The notes beneath the pieces were generated by a model. The model searched no databases. It was not told the origin of the DNA and saw nothing but the letters and a program-made list of their open reading frames with translations. DNA of 64,000 bases from Thinopyrum elongatum (taxonomy: Eukaryota > Streptophyta > Magnoliopsida > Poales > Poaceae), in contig CM022297.1 in the NCBI GenBank assembly GCA_011799875.1, positions 522,687,362 to 522,751,361 on the forward strand, in the 5' to 3' direction. The position numbers and the translations under genes were made by a program. Positions 36,600 to 48,819 of this stretch are shown here, one piece after another. Every line of letters begins with the position of its first letter. Positions within the stretch are counted from its first letter, which is position 1.

Positions 36600-37382
36600 T
36601 TGCTGCTATGTTTGACCAGTTTATAAGTTTTTCAAGTTTGAAATTGGAGACAATTTGAGATGTTATACTATTGTTGGCCTTTCCTTCGTTGCCTGGCAGT
36701 ACAACTTGAGTTCTTTTTTCTGGTCATTTTATTTCTATCCTACAACTATTGCACTTGCAGCCATTTCATTTAAGCTGCTGGCAACATCTCTTATCATGCT
36801 GAGAACTCAAACAACATGGCGTGATGTGTTTTCCCCAGATCCAAGGTGCCCGCAAGGTTCCCGTAAGTATGCTGTGCCAAGCTGGTAGGAGACTAGGAGT
36901 GGTTTTGTTAGTTGGTGTAGCTTCCATGCCAAGTCTTAGAGTGGTAGCCTCAGGAAGTAGAGAATACATTGATCGGACGGTTATTATCGCCAAGGTAACC
37001 TGAAGTTCATGCCTTGAATAGCCAAGATTTAAGCATGAGACTTCGGCTATAGAAACAAATATGTTGGTGGCATTACCTTCTTCACCATCTTTGCTGTCAT
37101 ATCGATAGGTATTGATAATGAATTAATGATGGATAGTCACCATCTTTATAATTTCATATGCGTGCTCTCATAGATTGATCACACTAATGGCCCAGTGTTT
37201 CTTCTCACTTTTCAGGTATCTCCCACAACTACACTGCATCATACTACAACACTGCAGATGCTGCACGGGCACTATTCTGTACTTATCAAAAACAAATGTG
37301 GTACATGCCATGACATCCACATCCTAACAAAAGCTGTATATATCCACACCACCCAAGAGTTTGCCGGCTCGTCTAGAGAGTT
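36600..37382. other. Intergenic region between convergent genes
   Basis: It holds the 3' ends of the amidase (+) and polygalacturonase (-) transcripts. I see no further gene. Short frames here lack homology I recognise. Confidence 0.6.
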
Positions 37383-40300
37383 TCAGCACTGATCATGGTC
37401 CGACAGCACACGGTTCCCGGCCGGCTTGCCGAGCTGCAAGCAAGGAATGGGAGGGATGGTAGGAGTGTACAGCTCCCCGAAGGCCTGCCAGCAGAAGGGG
37501 CTGCTGCATATGTGGTACTGAGGCACTATCAGGGGTCTCAGTTGTATGCCGGTCAGGGTGATCTCCGAGCATGGCGAGCTGTCGCTGCACGCGAAATGTG
37601 CGGGCTTGATCGTGAAAGTCCCCCGGATGTTCTCATACTGCACGCCTGAAACCATCACCGCTGAGGTTTGGTTAGTGCATGATGTTTTATCGCAGTAGAA
37701 CTGGTCGATCATGATGGGCGTCTGAACCTCTGACATGTGTATGTTGGAGAACCTTATGCCCTGGACCAGCCCTGAGCCACCCTGCATTGATAATCTAGTG
37801 TGATTAGATATATGTATCCATAGTGGTCCTTGCTGGATGAACTGTGTTTCAGTCTCATTATGGTTACCTGCCAAGTCTTGATCCTGACACCGGTCATTGT
37901 TTTGAACATATTGACATCTCTTACAGTGATGTTGGAGACACATGCCTTGGTGTTGTACCTTCCTAGGCCACCAATGCTGATCCCATGGCCTGGTCCACAG
38001 TTCACATTATGTATGTTTACGTCGCTGCAGCCTGTCTGTATGGAGATGCAGTCATCACCTGCATTGCACAAGGTAAATATTTCATGTCAACTTCTTGTGG
38101 TTCATTATTCTACTGCTCTCTATATTTTATCTGGATAGGACATTAGGTTGTACATCCTGAAATGAAATTATTGTTATTGTGGTACACAAACGTAACACCT
38201 AACTACTTGAATCAAGTTGTGTGACATCGCAATATAAAATAAAATTGCGAGGAACATTACCGCAGGCCAGGTCAGTGTGGTGAATGTTGACATCCTTGGA
38301 GTTTTGCAGGTGTATTCCATCAGTGTTGGGGCTATTCTCAGGGGAAGAGATGGTCAGGTTATGAACCATGACTCCCTGACAGCTATCGAACTTCAGATGG
38401 CACTGCGGACTGTTGATGATGCTGATACCAGTTACTCTGACATTGGAACTGCCATAAAACCTTAGTGCCTGCATAGCAGAGTACGCAACCACTAGCTACT
38501 TAATTTGCTCTGTTAGTTCTGCAATTGTAAATTAATAATATGCTTACCGTGGGTTTAATCCGTGCCAACTTCTCCAGCTGCTGATCAGTGTACTGTTGGA
38601 AGCATCCAAGCTAAGCAATTAAATTTGTCTACTTTGAGTTGTTTATAAGCAAGGAAGTTGTTAGATGGTCGGCCCTTACCGAGTTCATGTCATCATCATT
38701 GGAATCTGCATAGGTCCACCATTCTTTACCCTGACCATTTATGACACCACTGCCTTGAATTGATATCCCATTTAGTTTTGTGAACTCAAGCCATTGAAGC
38801 AAACTGGAGCCCCAAGGTCTCGCGCCAGTTTTAGCCGAAATGGTTCCATCCAGCTACAAAACGGAAACACGACATTTAAAACCAGCACTACTTAGTTTGT
38901 TGTTGCATAACTAACATGCCGATTGGAATGTAGCCAAGGAATCTGAATTGGGCATATTGTAGAGATTCAGAGTTTCAGTTACAACCTCCAAACAGGATAT
39001 TTTGGTTGAGTTGAATGTATGTCTATACTTTGGTAAGCGTGCAAAGAGCATCAAACAACAACCATGTCTGTAGAGAACACTCTGGTGTATAGTGTACATA
39101 GTTCTTGACTTCCTTCCAGTAATGGAAGAATTATTTCTGGTGTGTATATATGCTTTGGGATTAGGAGTGATGTTACCTGGAATATAGTGTTAGGCTTGCA
39201 GTTAGGGCCCGAAAATGAGATTGGGCCAACAAGGAACTCGAGTTCAGGTGGTACAAGAACCGTCGATGCCTCCACCTTGCACGCTGCTGCCCATGCTGCT
39301 TCAAAAGCCTGCAATATATAGATAGTGATCAAGTTCAACCTTTGTCGGGAAAGGATACTGCAGTGTGTCATCATATCATAGCATGCATCGTGATACCAAC
39401 TGTATAGCTCAGATTTCAAGTGCACTCCATAGCATTGTGGTTATTGGGATCAGTACATGGGTGTAGGACATAACTTGTTGCCCTAGAAGGAAAGGTTTGA
39501 AAAAGAAAATCATATTTATCTGAAAATTCCATGTTTGTTGATGAAAATTTGGGGCAAAAATTTCTCAGGTGAGAGTGATAAACAGAACCAATAACTCTCT
39601 GCTAACCACAAGACTTCAGTTGTTAAGTTATCTGCTTGCTGGCACATATAAAATCTCTTGCAAGCACTATAGAAAGTTTGTGTTCTTGTGAGCGATTCAT
39701 GGACATGATACCTTCCTTTACTCATAGACCCCAAGTAAATACAGTAGTATCCAGCATGATGAGTAAAGATATTTCCTAATCATGTGAGAAAAGAACAATC
39801 TAAACATAAGGACAAATCAAGGTTGTTGCATACTTGCATTATATACACTTGTCTTGGCCTGTAATATTCCAGCTCCCAATAACATATGATGTGCAGCTTA
39901 TTAAAGATAATATCATAATATGATTGTGCAATCACCGGGGTGTATATTGTTTTAAAAGACTATTTTTTGCAAGCATGTACCTGCAGCATCATAGTGAGGA
40001 AGTAAAATACAATGAGACTCTTTATAGGTGTCTTCTCAGCAAGTGGCTGTGGAAGTTATCGGTAGAGACTGATGCCACTTGGGCGCAGATCCTCCGTAGC
40101 AAGTATCTTCACTCCAAAACTTTGTCCCAGGTGACAGCAAGGCCGACTGACTCACCTTTTTGGAAAGGGCTTATGAAAGTCAAATTAACCTTGTTTAATA
40201 GGACAAAGTTTATTATTGGCAATGGTGCTAGCACGCGGTTCTGGGAGGATACTTGGCTCGGAGAGATCCCCCTTGCCATTCAATACCCGTCTCTGTATCG

Positions 40301-41778
40301 TATTGTTCAACGACGTGATGCGTTCGTTGCAACGGTACTTCAATCCAATCCCCTTAATATTCAGTTCAGAAGGACGCTAGTTGGCAATCGTTGGGAAGAA
40401 TGGCTTCATCTAGTAAGTAGACTGATGGAGGTTCAGCTATCTCAACAACCCGATAAATTACGCTGGAAGCTTACTAGGTCTGGAGAGTTTACAGTTAAAT
40501 CAATGTATCTTGATGTTATCAATTCAAGCTCGATTCCTAGTTCCAAACATGTTTGGGCTGTCAAAGTTCCTTTGAAAATCAAAGTGTTTATGTGGTTTGT
40601 CCATAAACAAGTAATATTAACCAAGGACAATTTGGCAAAGCGTAATTGGACAGGACCTACTAGATGTAGTTTCTGTGATCGGGATGAAACTATCAAACAC
40701 CTTTTTCTTGATTGCCCGTTAGCCAAAGTTCTATGGCGGACGGTCCATATTGCATTTAATATTACTCCACCGAGTTCTGTCAACACGTTATTTGGAACGT
40801 GGCTTAACAGGATAGAGCCCGAAATAGCGAGACACATTCGCGTACGAGTTTGTGCTTTATTGTGGGCAGTCTGGAACTGCAGAAATGATTTGGTTTTTAA
40901 CAGAACAACAAATATTCATTTTTTGCAGGTTATTTTCCGAGCCACTGCGTTGATCCGTATGTGGTCGCTACTCACTCCGACGAAGGCCAGGGAGCGTTTG
41001 GTTACTGGATCTATCCGCTGGGAGATGGTAGCACGGGATATCTTCAACCGGTTTGGATGGCGGTCATGTAATAGAATAGGCAATTAGTTTACCTATCTCT
41101 CTTATGCCAGCCGGTTGTGGCTTTTTGTGGCTAGTTTGTTTTTGGCCCTTTGGCTCTTTGTGAGCTCTCCTTTATTTTCGTTTGAGACTTTAAGACCTTG
41201 TTGAACCTATTTGTTTATTTAATAAGTTGGCCGTATGCATCGTTCTGATGCAGAGGCCGGGGAGTCCCCCTTTTCGAAAAAAAAAGAAAAAAAAATGAGA
41301 CTCTTTAACTCGTAATGCATGATGCAGGTGCAAATGTTCTGTACTTGGAAGCAAGAGTATTTTCAGAAGCAGTGCTGATGGTTACCTGGGTATCATCCGT
41401 AACTCCGTCACCCCGTGCTCCGAAAGCAACCACGCTGAACACCGTGTCCTGCGATGGCGGTGTTTGTGGTGGCAAAGATGGGGGCAGAGGCGCTGGCGGC
41501 GACGGCGGTGGTGGAGACGGTGACGCATAGCCATTCCCACCACCCGGACTCGGTGGTGCCGGCATTGCAGGACTCTGGTGCCCTCTGCCGTACTGCCTGT
41601 GGCTGTGGGAGCCACCGCTCTTCCCTTTCCCTTTCCCTTTCCCTTTCCTTGTGAACATGGTGGTGGAGGGTCCCCTGGTCTGCCTCCAGTGCTTGCCGCT
41701 TCTCGCATTGCAGAAGCCAACGCCGGAGCTCAGAGCGAGCAAGACGAGGAGGAGCACGACGGCGAGACCTTTGCTCAT
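37383..41778 (-). CDS. Polygalacturonase (glycoside hydrolase family 28), seven exons
   Basis: Exons (minus) 41778-41386, 39308-39177, 38853-38680, 38592-38548, 38468-38261, 38058-37868 and 37781-37383 join in frame to 513 aa with GT-AG borders. A signal peptide ([18 protein letters not shown]) points to the cell wall. A Lys-Gly repeat and a Pro/Ser-rich segment (~residues 45-112) precede the catalytic beta-helix, which opens [20 protein letters not shown]28 active-site motifs are all present: [27 protein letters not shown] and VRIKTW. The enzyme cleaves pectin homogalacturonan. The C-terminus ([16 protein letters not shown]) is typical of the plant exo/endo clade. Intron 1 (2.08 kb) carries a LINE insertion. 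The gene appears functional; its tissue of expression cannot be read here. Confidence 0.94.
40025..41293 (+). mobile_element. 5'-truncated LINE in polygalacturonase intron 1
   Basis: The exact 14-bp target duplication aatgagactcttta flanks it (40011-40024, 41294-41307). An A-rich tail (41275-41293) marks its 3' end. The open frame to 41087 covers the C-terminal RT part, with [11 protein letters not shown] at the truncation, [14 protein letters not shown] and the zinc-binding [18 protein letters not shown] (zf-RVT). It lies antisense to the host gene and ends well short of the exons. The frame is intact over ~350 residues, so insertion looks fairly recent. Confidence 0.92.
41615..41650 (-). 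repeat. Coding hexanucleotide repeat in exon 1
   Basis: Five copies or so of ccctttc on the plus strand encode a Lys-Gly repeat ([10 protein letters not shown]) just after the signal peptide of the polygalacturonase. Length changes in steps of 6 bp would keep the frame. Confidence 0.8.
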
Positions 41779-41900
41779 CTTTGTGCCTGCGGACTACAGC
41801 TTCGTATCGATCAGTATCCTGGCAGTGTCCAGGCAGAGGGGATAGAGTGACTGACAGACTGTGTTTGTGGCTTTGAATCTGGGGAGGGAAAGTGGAGGGG

Positions 41901-41909
41901 TTTAAATAG
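41901..41909 (-). promoter_or_regulatory. Putative TATA box of the polygalacturonase gene
   Basis: The minus strand reads CTATTTAAA about 125 bp upstream of the ATG, in a suitable position for a short 5' UTR. Confidence 0.55.
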
Positions 41910-42494
41910 CCAACGCCATGGATGCTTCTTGGAGGCTGGAGCAGAGAATGGAGATAATGGAAGGGGTTCTGGTAGTGGTAGGTGCCACCCTGAGTCACGT
42001 GCATGCGTGGGCGGGCGACATATGAATGGATGAACTGTAACCTTGCAACTGCATAGTGTTTTTATCATGTGCTGCTTTTGTTCTTTTCGTGAGAATCGGT
42101 TGGAGGAATTGCCCTCCATTATCCAGGAAGAAATGTGCCAGATCGATAATGTAGCCTACCTGTGCTAATGGCTCACGGGGCAGGGGAGTGGCTTCCAATC
42201 ATTTGGTACCTATTCGATCCGTCTGCCACTAGTTTAGTGCAAAGACAAAATGAGCATGCATGGTGATTGAATCTAGCCTGTCTCCTTGCTCCATGGTTTT
42301 ATTTTGACGGTTGGTTTTCTGCTGTCATGTCAGAGCATTCTCTGGAGCAACTTACAATTGATGTCACCACAAGTTCGGTATGGCACTTGATTTGTGTGGA
42401 TCGGCATTCTTTTCGCGCATGCTTCCTTCCTGTGTGGGGAATGACCCGTGAATCTCTTCACTGCCCGCTGTGCTTCAGGATACCGACCTACCTG
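41910..42494. other. Upstream region of the polygalacturonase gene
   Basis: About 585 bp between the TATA box and the start of the duplicated flank. I see no ORF or transposon termini in it. Confidence 0.45.
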
Positions 42495-43457
42495 AGCAAT
42501 GATCATGGCATATCCCTCGCGGCATTCAATCACTTTGTTTGGTTCTACCAGTGGCATCCAGGTAGCCAGAAACAATAATACTACATCTACGAAAGCCCTT
42601 ACGAAGGGTTACGTAACCTGCCTATTAATCCTATCACCCCCCTGATTTTCACCGGGGTGGGCCCCTCCCTCCCCCTTCTCCAATCAATTTTTAACAACTG
42701 CACTAGTCTACGTAAAATAAAACGGACGTAACATCCCGTGGATGTAGCATTGCTCAGCCAGAAATGATGGTGGGCATCTTTCCTCATTTTGCCTCTCATC
42801 TCACGCAAGTCTCTTCGTTTTCCCACTACTGCCTCCGCAGATGCTAGCGCCGCTCACGGATGCCTCTGTCGCCGCAAGAATGGACACTCAGGCCCCTTCC
42901 CCACCCTCCGCCACCCCCGCTAGTTCCCGCTGTTGGTGATGCTAGAGACGCCAACCGCCACATAAAAGCGCCGACAAGGCACCAAGGTGGTGCGACATGT
43001 AGACATGTAGTGCCGTCCGAGATGGGGTGGTTTTCGATGAACTATGTGATGTGTGCTTAGTTTTTGATGAACTCGTTGGATATGGTGGTGACGGTGTCCT
43101 GTACTAGGGGTCCCGGCCTAGCCGGTCTAGTTCATGGGCCGGGCTAACAACCCGTTGACGAGGAGGGACTCCGGAGGCCTTTAACCTGTGGCACAAGCAC
43201 GTCGGGCTTCACCAAATACTTGGTGTGTACTCCAAGTATATTTGTTAGATTCGGCATGTAACCCCTAGATGGCAACCGACATGTGTAACCCTAGATACCC
43301 ATGGTGCCTATATAAGCTGGAGGGTTTAGTCCGTAGAGACACATTCATCACTACCATTACCCCTAGGGTTTAGCCCACAACTTACGATCTTGAGGTAGAT
43401 CAACTCTGTACTTTGATACACCCATAATATAAGCAAGAGCAGGACGTAGGGTTTTAC
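42495..43457. repeat. Duplicated flank, unit 1
   Basis: It matches 57373-58151 from catatccctcgcggcattca through to the copia LTR start. Part of it (from tgtcctgtactaggggtcc at ~43100) looks like the 3' portion of an LTR of another family, with a TATA box (cctatataagc at ~43310), but its other terminus is not visible. The block was copied together with the copia element downstream. Unit 1 has an extra 183 bp element at 42573-42755. Confidence 0.75.
42573..42755. mobile_element. 183 bp MITE-like insertion
   Basis: It is flanked by the 9-bp direct repeat AGCCAGAAA (42564-42572 and 42756-42764). Unit 2 of the duplication has a single AGCCAGGAA at the matching site (~57455), an empty site. The ends are weak inverted repeats: caataatactacatctacg and the complement of cgtggatgtagcattgctc. 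The 9-bp duplication suggests a Mutator-type MITE, though an 8-bp hAT reading (AGCCAGAA) cannot be excluded. No coding content. Confidence 0.75.
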
Positions 43458-43587
43458 TGTTGGAGACATTCCCTAGAGGCAATCGTGTATGATGATATTT
43501 CTTATGCGTTTATGAATAAAGATAGTCGTTGGACATTATCAATGATGTGTATCAGCAAGTACGTGAATTGTTTGTGGGACTATTATC

Positions 43588-45136
43588 AATGATGGATAAG
43601 AAGCTCACTGAATTGCATGGGATGCTCAAAGTGGCAGAGCAGGATATTAAGAAAGGCACGCATCAAGTGTTGATGGTGCAGACATCGGCTAAGTTCAAGA
43701 AGAGCTGGTCCAAGAAAAAGGCTAGGGTAAAGGGCATGGAGATGGTAACCTCCACCCCTGAGCTGAAGTTGGGACCGGACTCGAAGACCGTTTGCTATCG
43801 ATCATTGCAAGGAGACCGGTCACTGGAAGAGGAACTGTAGCAAGTGGCTTGCTGAGCATGGCAACATGGCCGGAAATGCTTCTTCAGGCAAAGGTACACT
43901 TGTTACATATGTTATAGACATTTACCTTGCTGACATACCTAGTAGCTCTTGGGTATTTGATACTGGATCGATTGTTCATATTTGCAACTCGATGCAGGGG
44001 CTGGGAAGAACTAGGCATGTGGCATAAGGGGAGATTGACATCAGGGTCAGCAACAAAACAGGAGTAGTTGCGTCGGAGGTCGGCACGATGCAGATCCAGC
44101 TTCCTTCTGGATTTATTTTGGAATTGAATAATTGTTATTACATTCTTGCACTTAGTAGGAACATTATTTCTGCCTCATGCTTGATGAGTCAGAGTTATGA
44201 ATTCAATTTAAAGGACAATAGTTATTCGATATCTTTGAATGGTATGTCTATGCACCCATTGTTGATGGGCTATTTATATTGAATCTGGAAACGGAACTGG
44301 TCTATAACGTGAATGTCAAGAGGCATAAGCCTAATGAGATAAATCCGAGGCATAAGCCTAATGAGATAAATCCGACATACTTCTGCATTGCCGGCTTGGA
44401 CATATTAGTCTGAAACGCATGAAGAAGCTCCATGATGATGGGCTCCTAACTTCGTCCGACTTCAGGTCGTTCGAGACATGTGAATCATGCTTGCAGCAAG
44501 ATGACTAAGTCTCCTTTTGCAAAGAGTTGTGAGAAGGCGTCCGAGCTGTTAGAACTTGTACATAGTGATGTGTGTGTTCCAATGAGCACAACTGCCAGAG
44601 GTGGCTATCAGCACTTCGTGACTTTTACCGACGACTTGAGTAGATATAGATATATCTATTTGATGAGGCACAAGGCGTAAACTTTTGAAAAGTTCAAAGA
44701 GTTTCAGAACGAAGTGGAAAATCAGCTCGGCAAGACGATAAAGTTTCTACGACCTGATCGTGGAGGTGAGTACAGGAGCTAGGAGTTTGATAATCATCTA
44801 AAAAGCCGAGGTATAGTACCTCAACTCACACCTCCATGTACACCACAGAGAAATGGTGTGTCGGAACATAGAAATCGTACCTTGTTAAACATGGTCTGGT
44901 TTATGATGAGCAAATCAGATTTTCCCTTGTCATTCTGGGGATATGCTCTAGAAACTGCAGCTTTCACACTTAACAGGGTACCATCAAAATCCGTAGACAA
45001 GACACCACGTGAGATGTGGACATGGAAGAGTCCAAGTTTGTCTTTTCTAAATATTTGAGGTTGTGAAGCATTTATCAAGCGACTTATGTCAGACAAGCTT
45101 ATACCCAAGTCGGATAAATGCATATTCGTGGGATAT
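43588..45136 (+). pseudogene. copia gag-pol pseudogene, part 1
   Basis: Order: gag C-terminus (MDKKLTELHGMLKVAEQDIK, ~43590), a Lys-rich linker, the CCHC knuckle shifted out of frame by a 4-bp insertion (cgat, ~43798), protease WVFDTGSIVHICNS (~43950), then integrase with HSDVCVPMSTTARGG (~44570) and LTPPCTPQRNGVSEH (~44830-44870). Stops occur in protease, after HKA at ~44678 and after FLNI at ~45056. The integrase is cut inside a FVGY motif by the CACTA element and resumes at 56870. Confidence 0.9.
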
Positions 45137-46389
45137 CACTACAAGAAATATGTCAACTTGCGACCATCACTATTGGTCGTTGAATGGTCGTTGTTTTTCA
45201 TTTGCGACCTTTTTGTGACTAAAAACAGATAGTCAAAAGCTGATCGTCTTTAATGGAAATTAACGACCTTCTTTATGATAAGGTCGTTGAAAGCAACGAC
45301 CAAAACAAAAGGTCGTTGATCCTACGACCTTCTGTTTTGGTCGCTAGCTGTCTGCCCAGGCAACGTCGGATCCGATGTGGCAAGCTGACGTGGCAAAATT
45401 GCGACCAAATGAAAAGGTCGTTGATAAGAATCAGCCCGGTCCAGTTCGGTGTTTTACATGGGCCGAGCCCAACAATTCAGCCTATTTGTGTTTTTTTCTC
45501 ATATTAATTTTGGTCAGGTAGATGGGTCAAGCCCAACAATTAAGCCTTCTCATTTTTGGGCCATGGCCTTTTCGGCTAGACAGTTTTATTTTTATTTTTT
45601 CAAAAAATTCCTCTAGTTAGATGGGTCCCAGTGGTCAAGTTCTAGTAAGTGGGCCCCTTTTGTCAATGCCTTTTTCTTCTGATTTCGATTTGACAGTAAA
45701 TAAATAATCAATATTTAAATCAACACGGACATAAAACATAAGAAATACTTCAAGTAACAGCAGCCAGAATCAATCTGTATACAGTGCCAATCAATGTTAC
45801 AATCTCTACAAATATTGGGATCCTGCTCCAGTCATCATATGACACAGGTACAAATTCTACTAGTGTAATAACACATATACAAGTAGAATCACTGGTAAAC
45901 ATATGCAGTGACAATCGGCACAAACTGGGCCCCTGCTCCAATCATATGAAACATATGCACGACTCAATGGGCGGCCATACTCGACTAGGCTATGACCTTC
46001 ATTACAATGGACTAACAGAATGACAATATGAACTATCATCATGCCTTCCACGGTCGCCCTGTTACATGAACCAGAAGAGAAGAATCAAAAAATCTGGGGC
46101 CAATATATTATGAACAAACCAATCAAAAAACAAACAAGTTCTTTAGAATGAGAAGACAAATTCAGCTAGTACAATGCTTTCATTCTCCAGCTAGTTAAAA
46201 TGAGATACTCATTCATACAAGAAAGGTGACGAAAGAAAATAGAGCATTTTACTCATAGCATGCAAAGTATCAATATTCTGTTAAACATATACAAGTGTAA
46301 ATGTCAACTATCTTACACCCAAATGAATGACTGCTTGTGGAAGAAATATGTTAAACTAGGTTAGTTGTAACGGAGAGGGGATGACTTAC

Positions 46390-46582
46390 ACTGGCCGTAG
46401 TGGTCGATTGTGGCCTGAACAAATCTGTTGCAGTCGTCGGGGTCTGCGACGTCCTCGAGGAGAATGATCACGTCCGGCGCGCCGAGCTCGAAGGCGCGGT
46501 CGGCGACCTGCCACAGGCTCTACTCCCTCCTCGCTACCAGGGCAAGGCATGCCCCCTTGGCGGCGGACTGGTAGGCCAGTTG
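46390..46582 (-). pseudogene. Captured exon of an 11-beta-HSD-like SDR
   Basis: The minus strand has one exon bounded by an acceptor (gcatgcag, ending 46583) and a donor (gtaagt, from 46389). It encodes LAYQSAAKGACLALVARRE, an in-frame TAG, then ADRAFELGAPDV and DVADPDDCNRFVQATIDHYG. These are the nucleotide-binding alpha-beta-alpha segment of steroleosin/11-beta-hydroxysteroid-dehydrogenase-like SDRs in plants (A-KGA-L-LVARRE...L-V-ADV). The stop kills it. No neighbouring exon of the gene is visible within the CACTA element, so a single exon with intron edges appears to have been picked up as genomic DNA. Confidence 0.72.
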
Positions 46583-46599
46583 CTGCATGCAGAAGAGAA

Positions 46600-48780
46600 G
46601 ATCCCAAGTTGTTTGGAGTTAACAACGAAAATACTGTATAATGTTCAGAACATGTATATTCAGTATGACAAGTAGGAAAGCAGAGTTCTAGCAGAGTAGC
46701 ATAAGAAGCAGAGGAATTCTAATTCTGTAACAAGAGGAAACTGAGTTGTCCAGTGCAACAAGAGGAATTCTGATTCTGTAACAAGAGGTAGAATTAGCAT
46801 CACTAGCTCTGTTGCTGCTGTTTGCATATTACATAAGTAGTTGTCTGCCTAAGCAACCAGAGAGGTATATGCAGTAAGAACAGGCAATGTGATGACAGTA
46901 TGAGTGCACTATAACTCTGGAAGTAAAAAGAACATAAATTATACAACAACCTCTGGAACACCTAGGTGGTAACTAGTATGGTTGATTGCTGTTCATGAGT
47001 GGCAATCATCTGCATGCCGTACATCAAAAAGAAAACAGCAGGATTCAATTCGTCTTGCCCATATACAGCCAACCAGCAGGCATCTAACATCATTATATTA
47101 CCGCAAAAGAGAAGTCCAGAATTCCCAAAAGGTTGTATTCTAACAAAATTCTAGATTCACCTAAGTAAGATTAATGGACGTCACCTGCAAGAAAAGCAGT
47201 GGCAAGGTACGGGAGGATGGCAGGGGCTAGGGGAGGAGGGGGCGGCGACTGAGCGACAAGCATGAATATGATACAGAATTGAGCATATTAACGCTAAGAA
47301 TTGGGTCTTCCAACTTGGTACAGAACATATGCAGTTTTGTGAATGAATACGGTTTCACTATGTAGGGTCTGAAATACGAGAGACATATGGAAGATAAACT
47401 TTCACCTAGGTTCACCTTGATGCCTAGACATCCAAGCTGTAGCTTGCGGTATGCAAGGCCAAACATCCAGCATATTGTTTCTTAATGCCCCAACTACTGA
47501 ACAACCCATGGCAGTTCTAACCATATTAAACTAAAGGACAAAGTGAAGTCATGGTGAATTGATAGTTCCGTCTTATAAAGATTTCTGTTTAGCATATCCT
47601 AAATCACAGTTTGTCTACCAATATATGAACTCTCTAGTTTTCAAAACTGAGGCTCACATATTTGGGCTGATTTGTACACAGCCAAGAAAAACTTCTTACT
47701 AATAAATTCATGGAAGCATATCATCCTTTCAGTCCCTCACCCATATCTCCTAGTAGTATTACATAATCCCTAGTGAGTGATCTAGCAATGTACTGTACAA
47801 GAGAGTATATATGTGTATGGATTCCTGCAGCCAGCTTCTATCAGTAACATGCATGTATATATTGAAGTAAACGTAACAGAGAGTATCTTTGGAAACATTC
47901 AAAATATATTCAATGTTGGAGCTGCATCTTACAACTCAAGGAGCCACATGAAATCCATGGAAGGACCTTACTGTGGCAATTCACTTGTATAGTCCTGCCT
48001 CATGTGCATAATGCCGTTGCAAACAAAATTGTTGGTAAAGTTGCATAAATACAAGTGTCTAACTTAGAAATCACTGGAGTGTCAGACCCATGCATCTAAC
48101 AACAGGCCCATCCATTTGCAACAAGCATGTACTCCCAAAACCCTTTGTAAACTGAGAACACCAAGGCAGTAAGCACTAAGCACAAAGACAACAGGACTGA
48201 GCTATTCACATGCTCATGGCATACTTAGGGGACTAGTGTTGAATACAATGTCTTGCATTTACTGAGAAAAACATATACAATGCCATTTACTGAAGCTATG
48301 TGTAAACATGACTAAGCTTGACAGATACAGGGAAGAAAAAAACTGAATAAGATAGCAGTTAACGACCTTATAGCTTTGAATGGAAACCCATAGCAAGCAT
48401 ATATAAAAATCAATTTAATCATAAAAGGTATGAAGATAGTAAATAGGAATACATAATGTGGATTACATAACTAAAGTCAATTTTTAGTGGAACACATAAT
48501 GTGGATTACATCTTGTTTGGTTATTAAACACTAAATAGTAAGTTATATATATAAATCTCACACAGATATGACCATGAACAGATTCAAAGAGGACTAATTT
48601 GCTCTAAAAGCTCATTTTTAGCCCCTTACACTTCTCAAACATAACCACTACCTGGAGCATCAATAAACACAAGCTAGCCTCTGAGAATATCAACATTTGC
48701 AGCAACAACTAAAATGCTAGCCCCTTCACAATGCCACAGAACCTCACCGTTTACAATCACTAACAAGCCAGCAACAAATA
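46600..48780. other. CACTA interior without recognised genes
   Basis: AT-rich sequence between the two captured fragments. It could be intron or intergenic DNA taken up with them. I see no coding, RNA or repeat structure. Confidence 0.5.
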
Positions 48781-48819
48781 ATCAGAGAGTCATGCAGTAG
48801 AAATGTACAGTGAGTTACC

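Noticed and set aside
39924..41087. 387-aa ORF as a host gene
   Set aside because: It is the C-terminal RT/zf-RVT part of a LINE; its first ~33 codons are host intron sequence before the insertion point at 40025.
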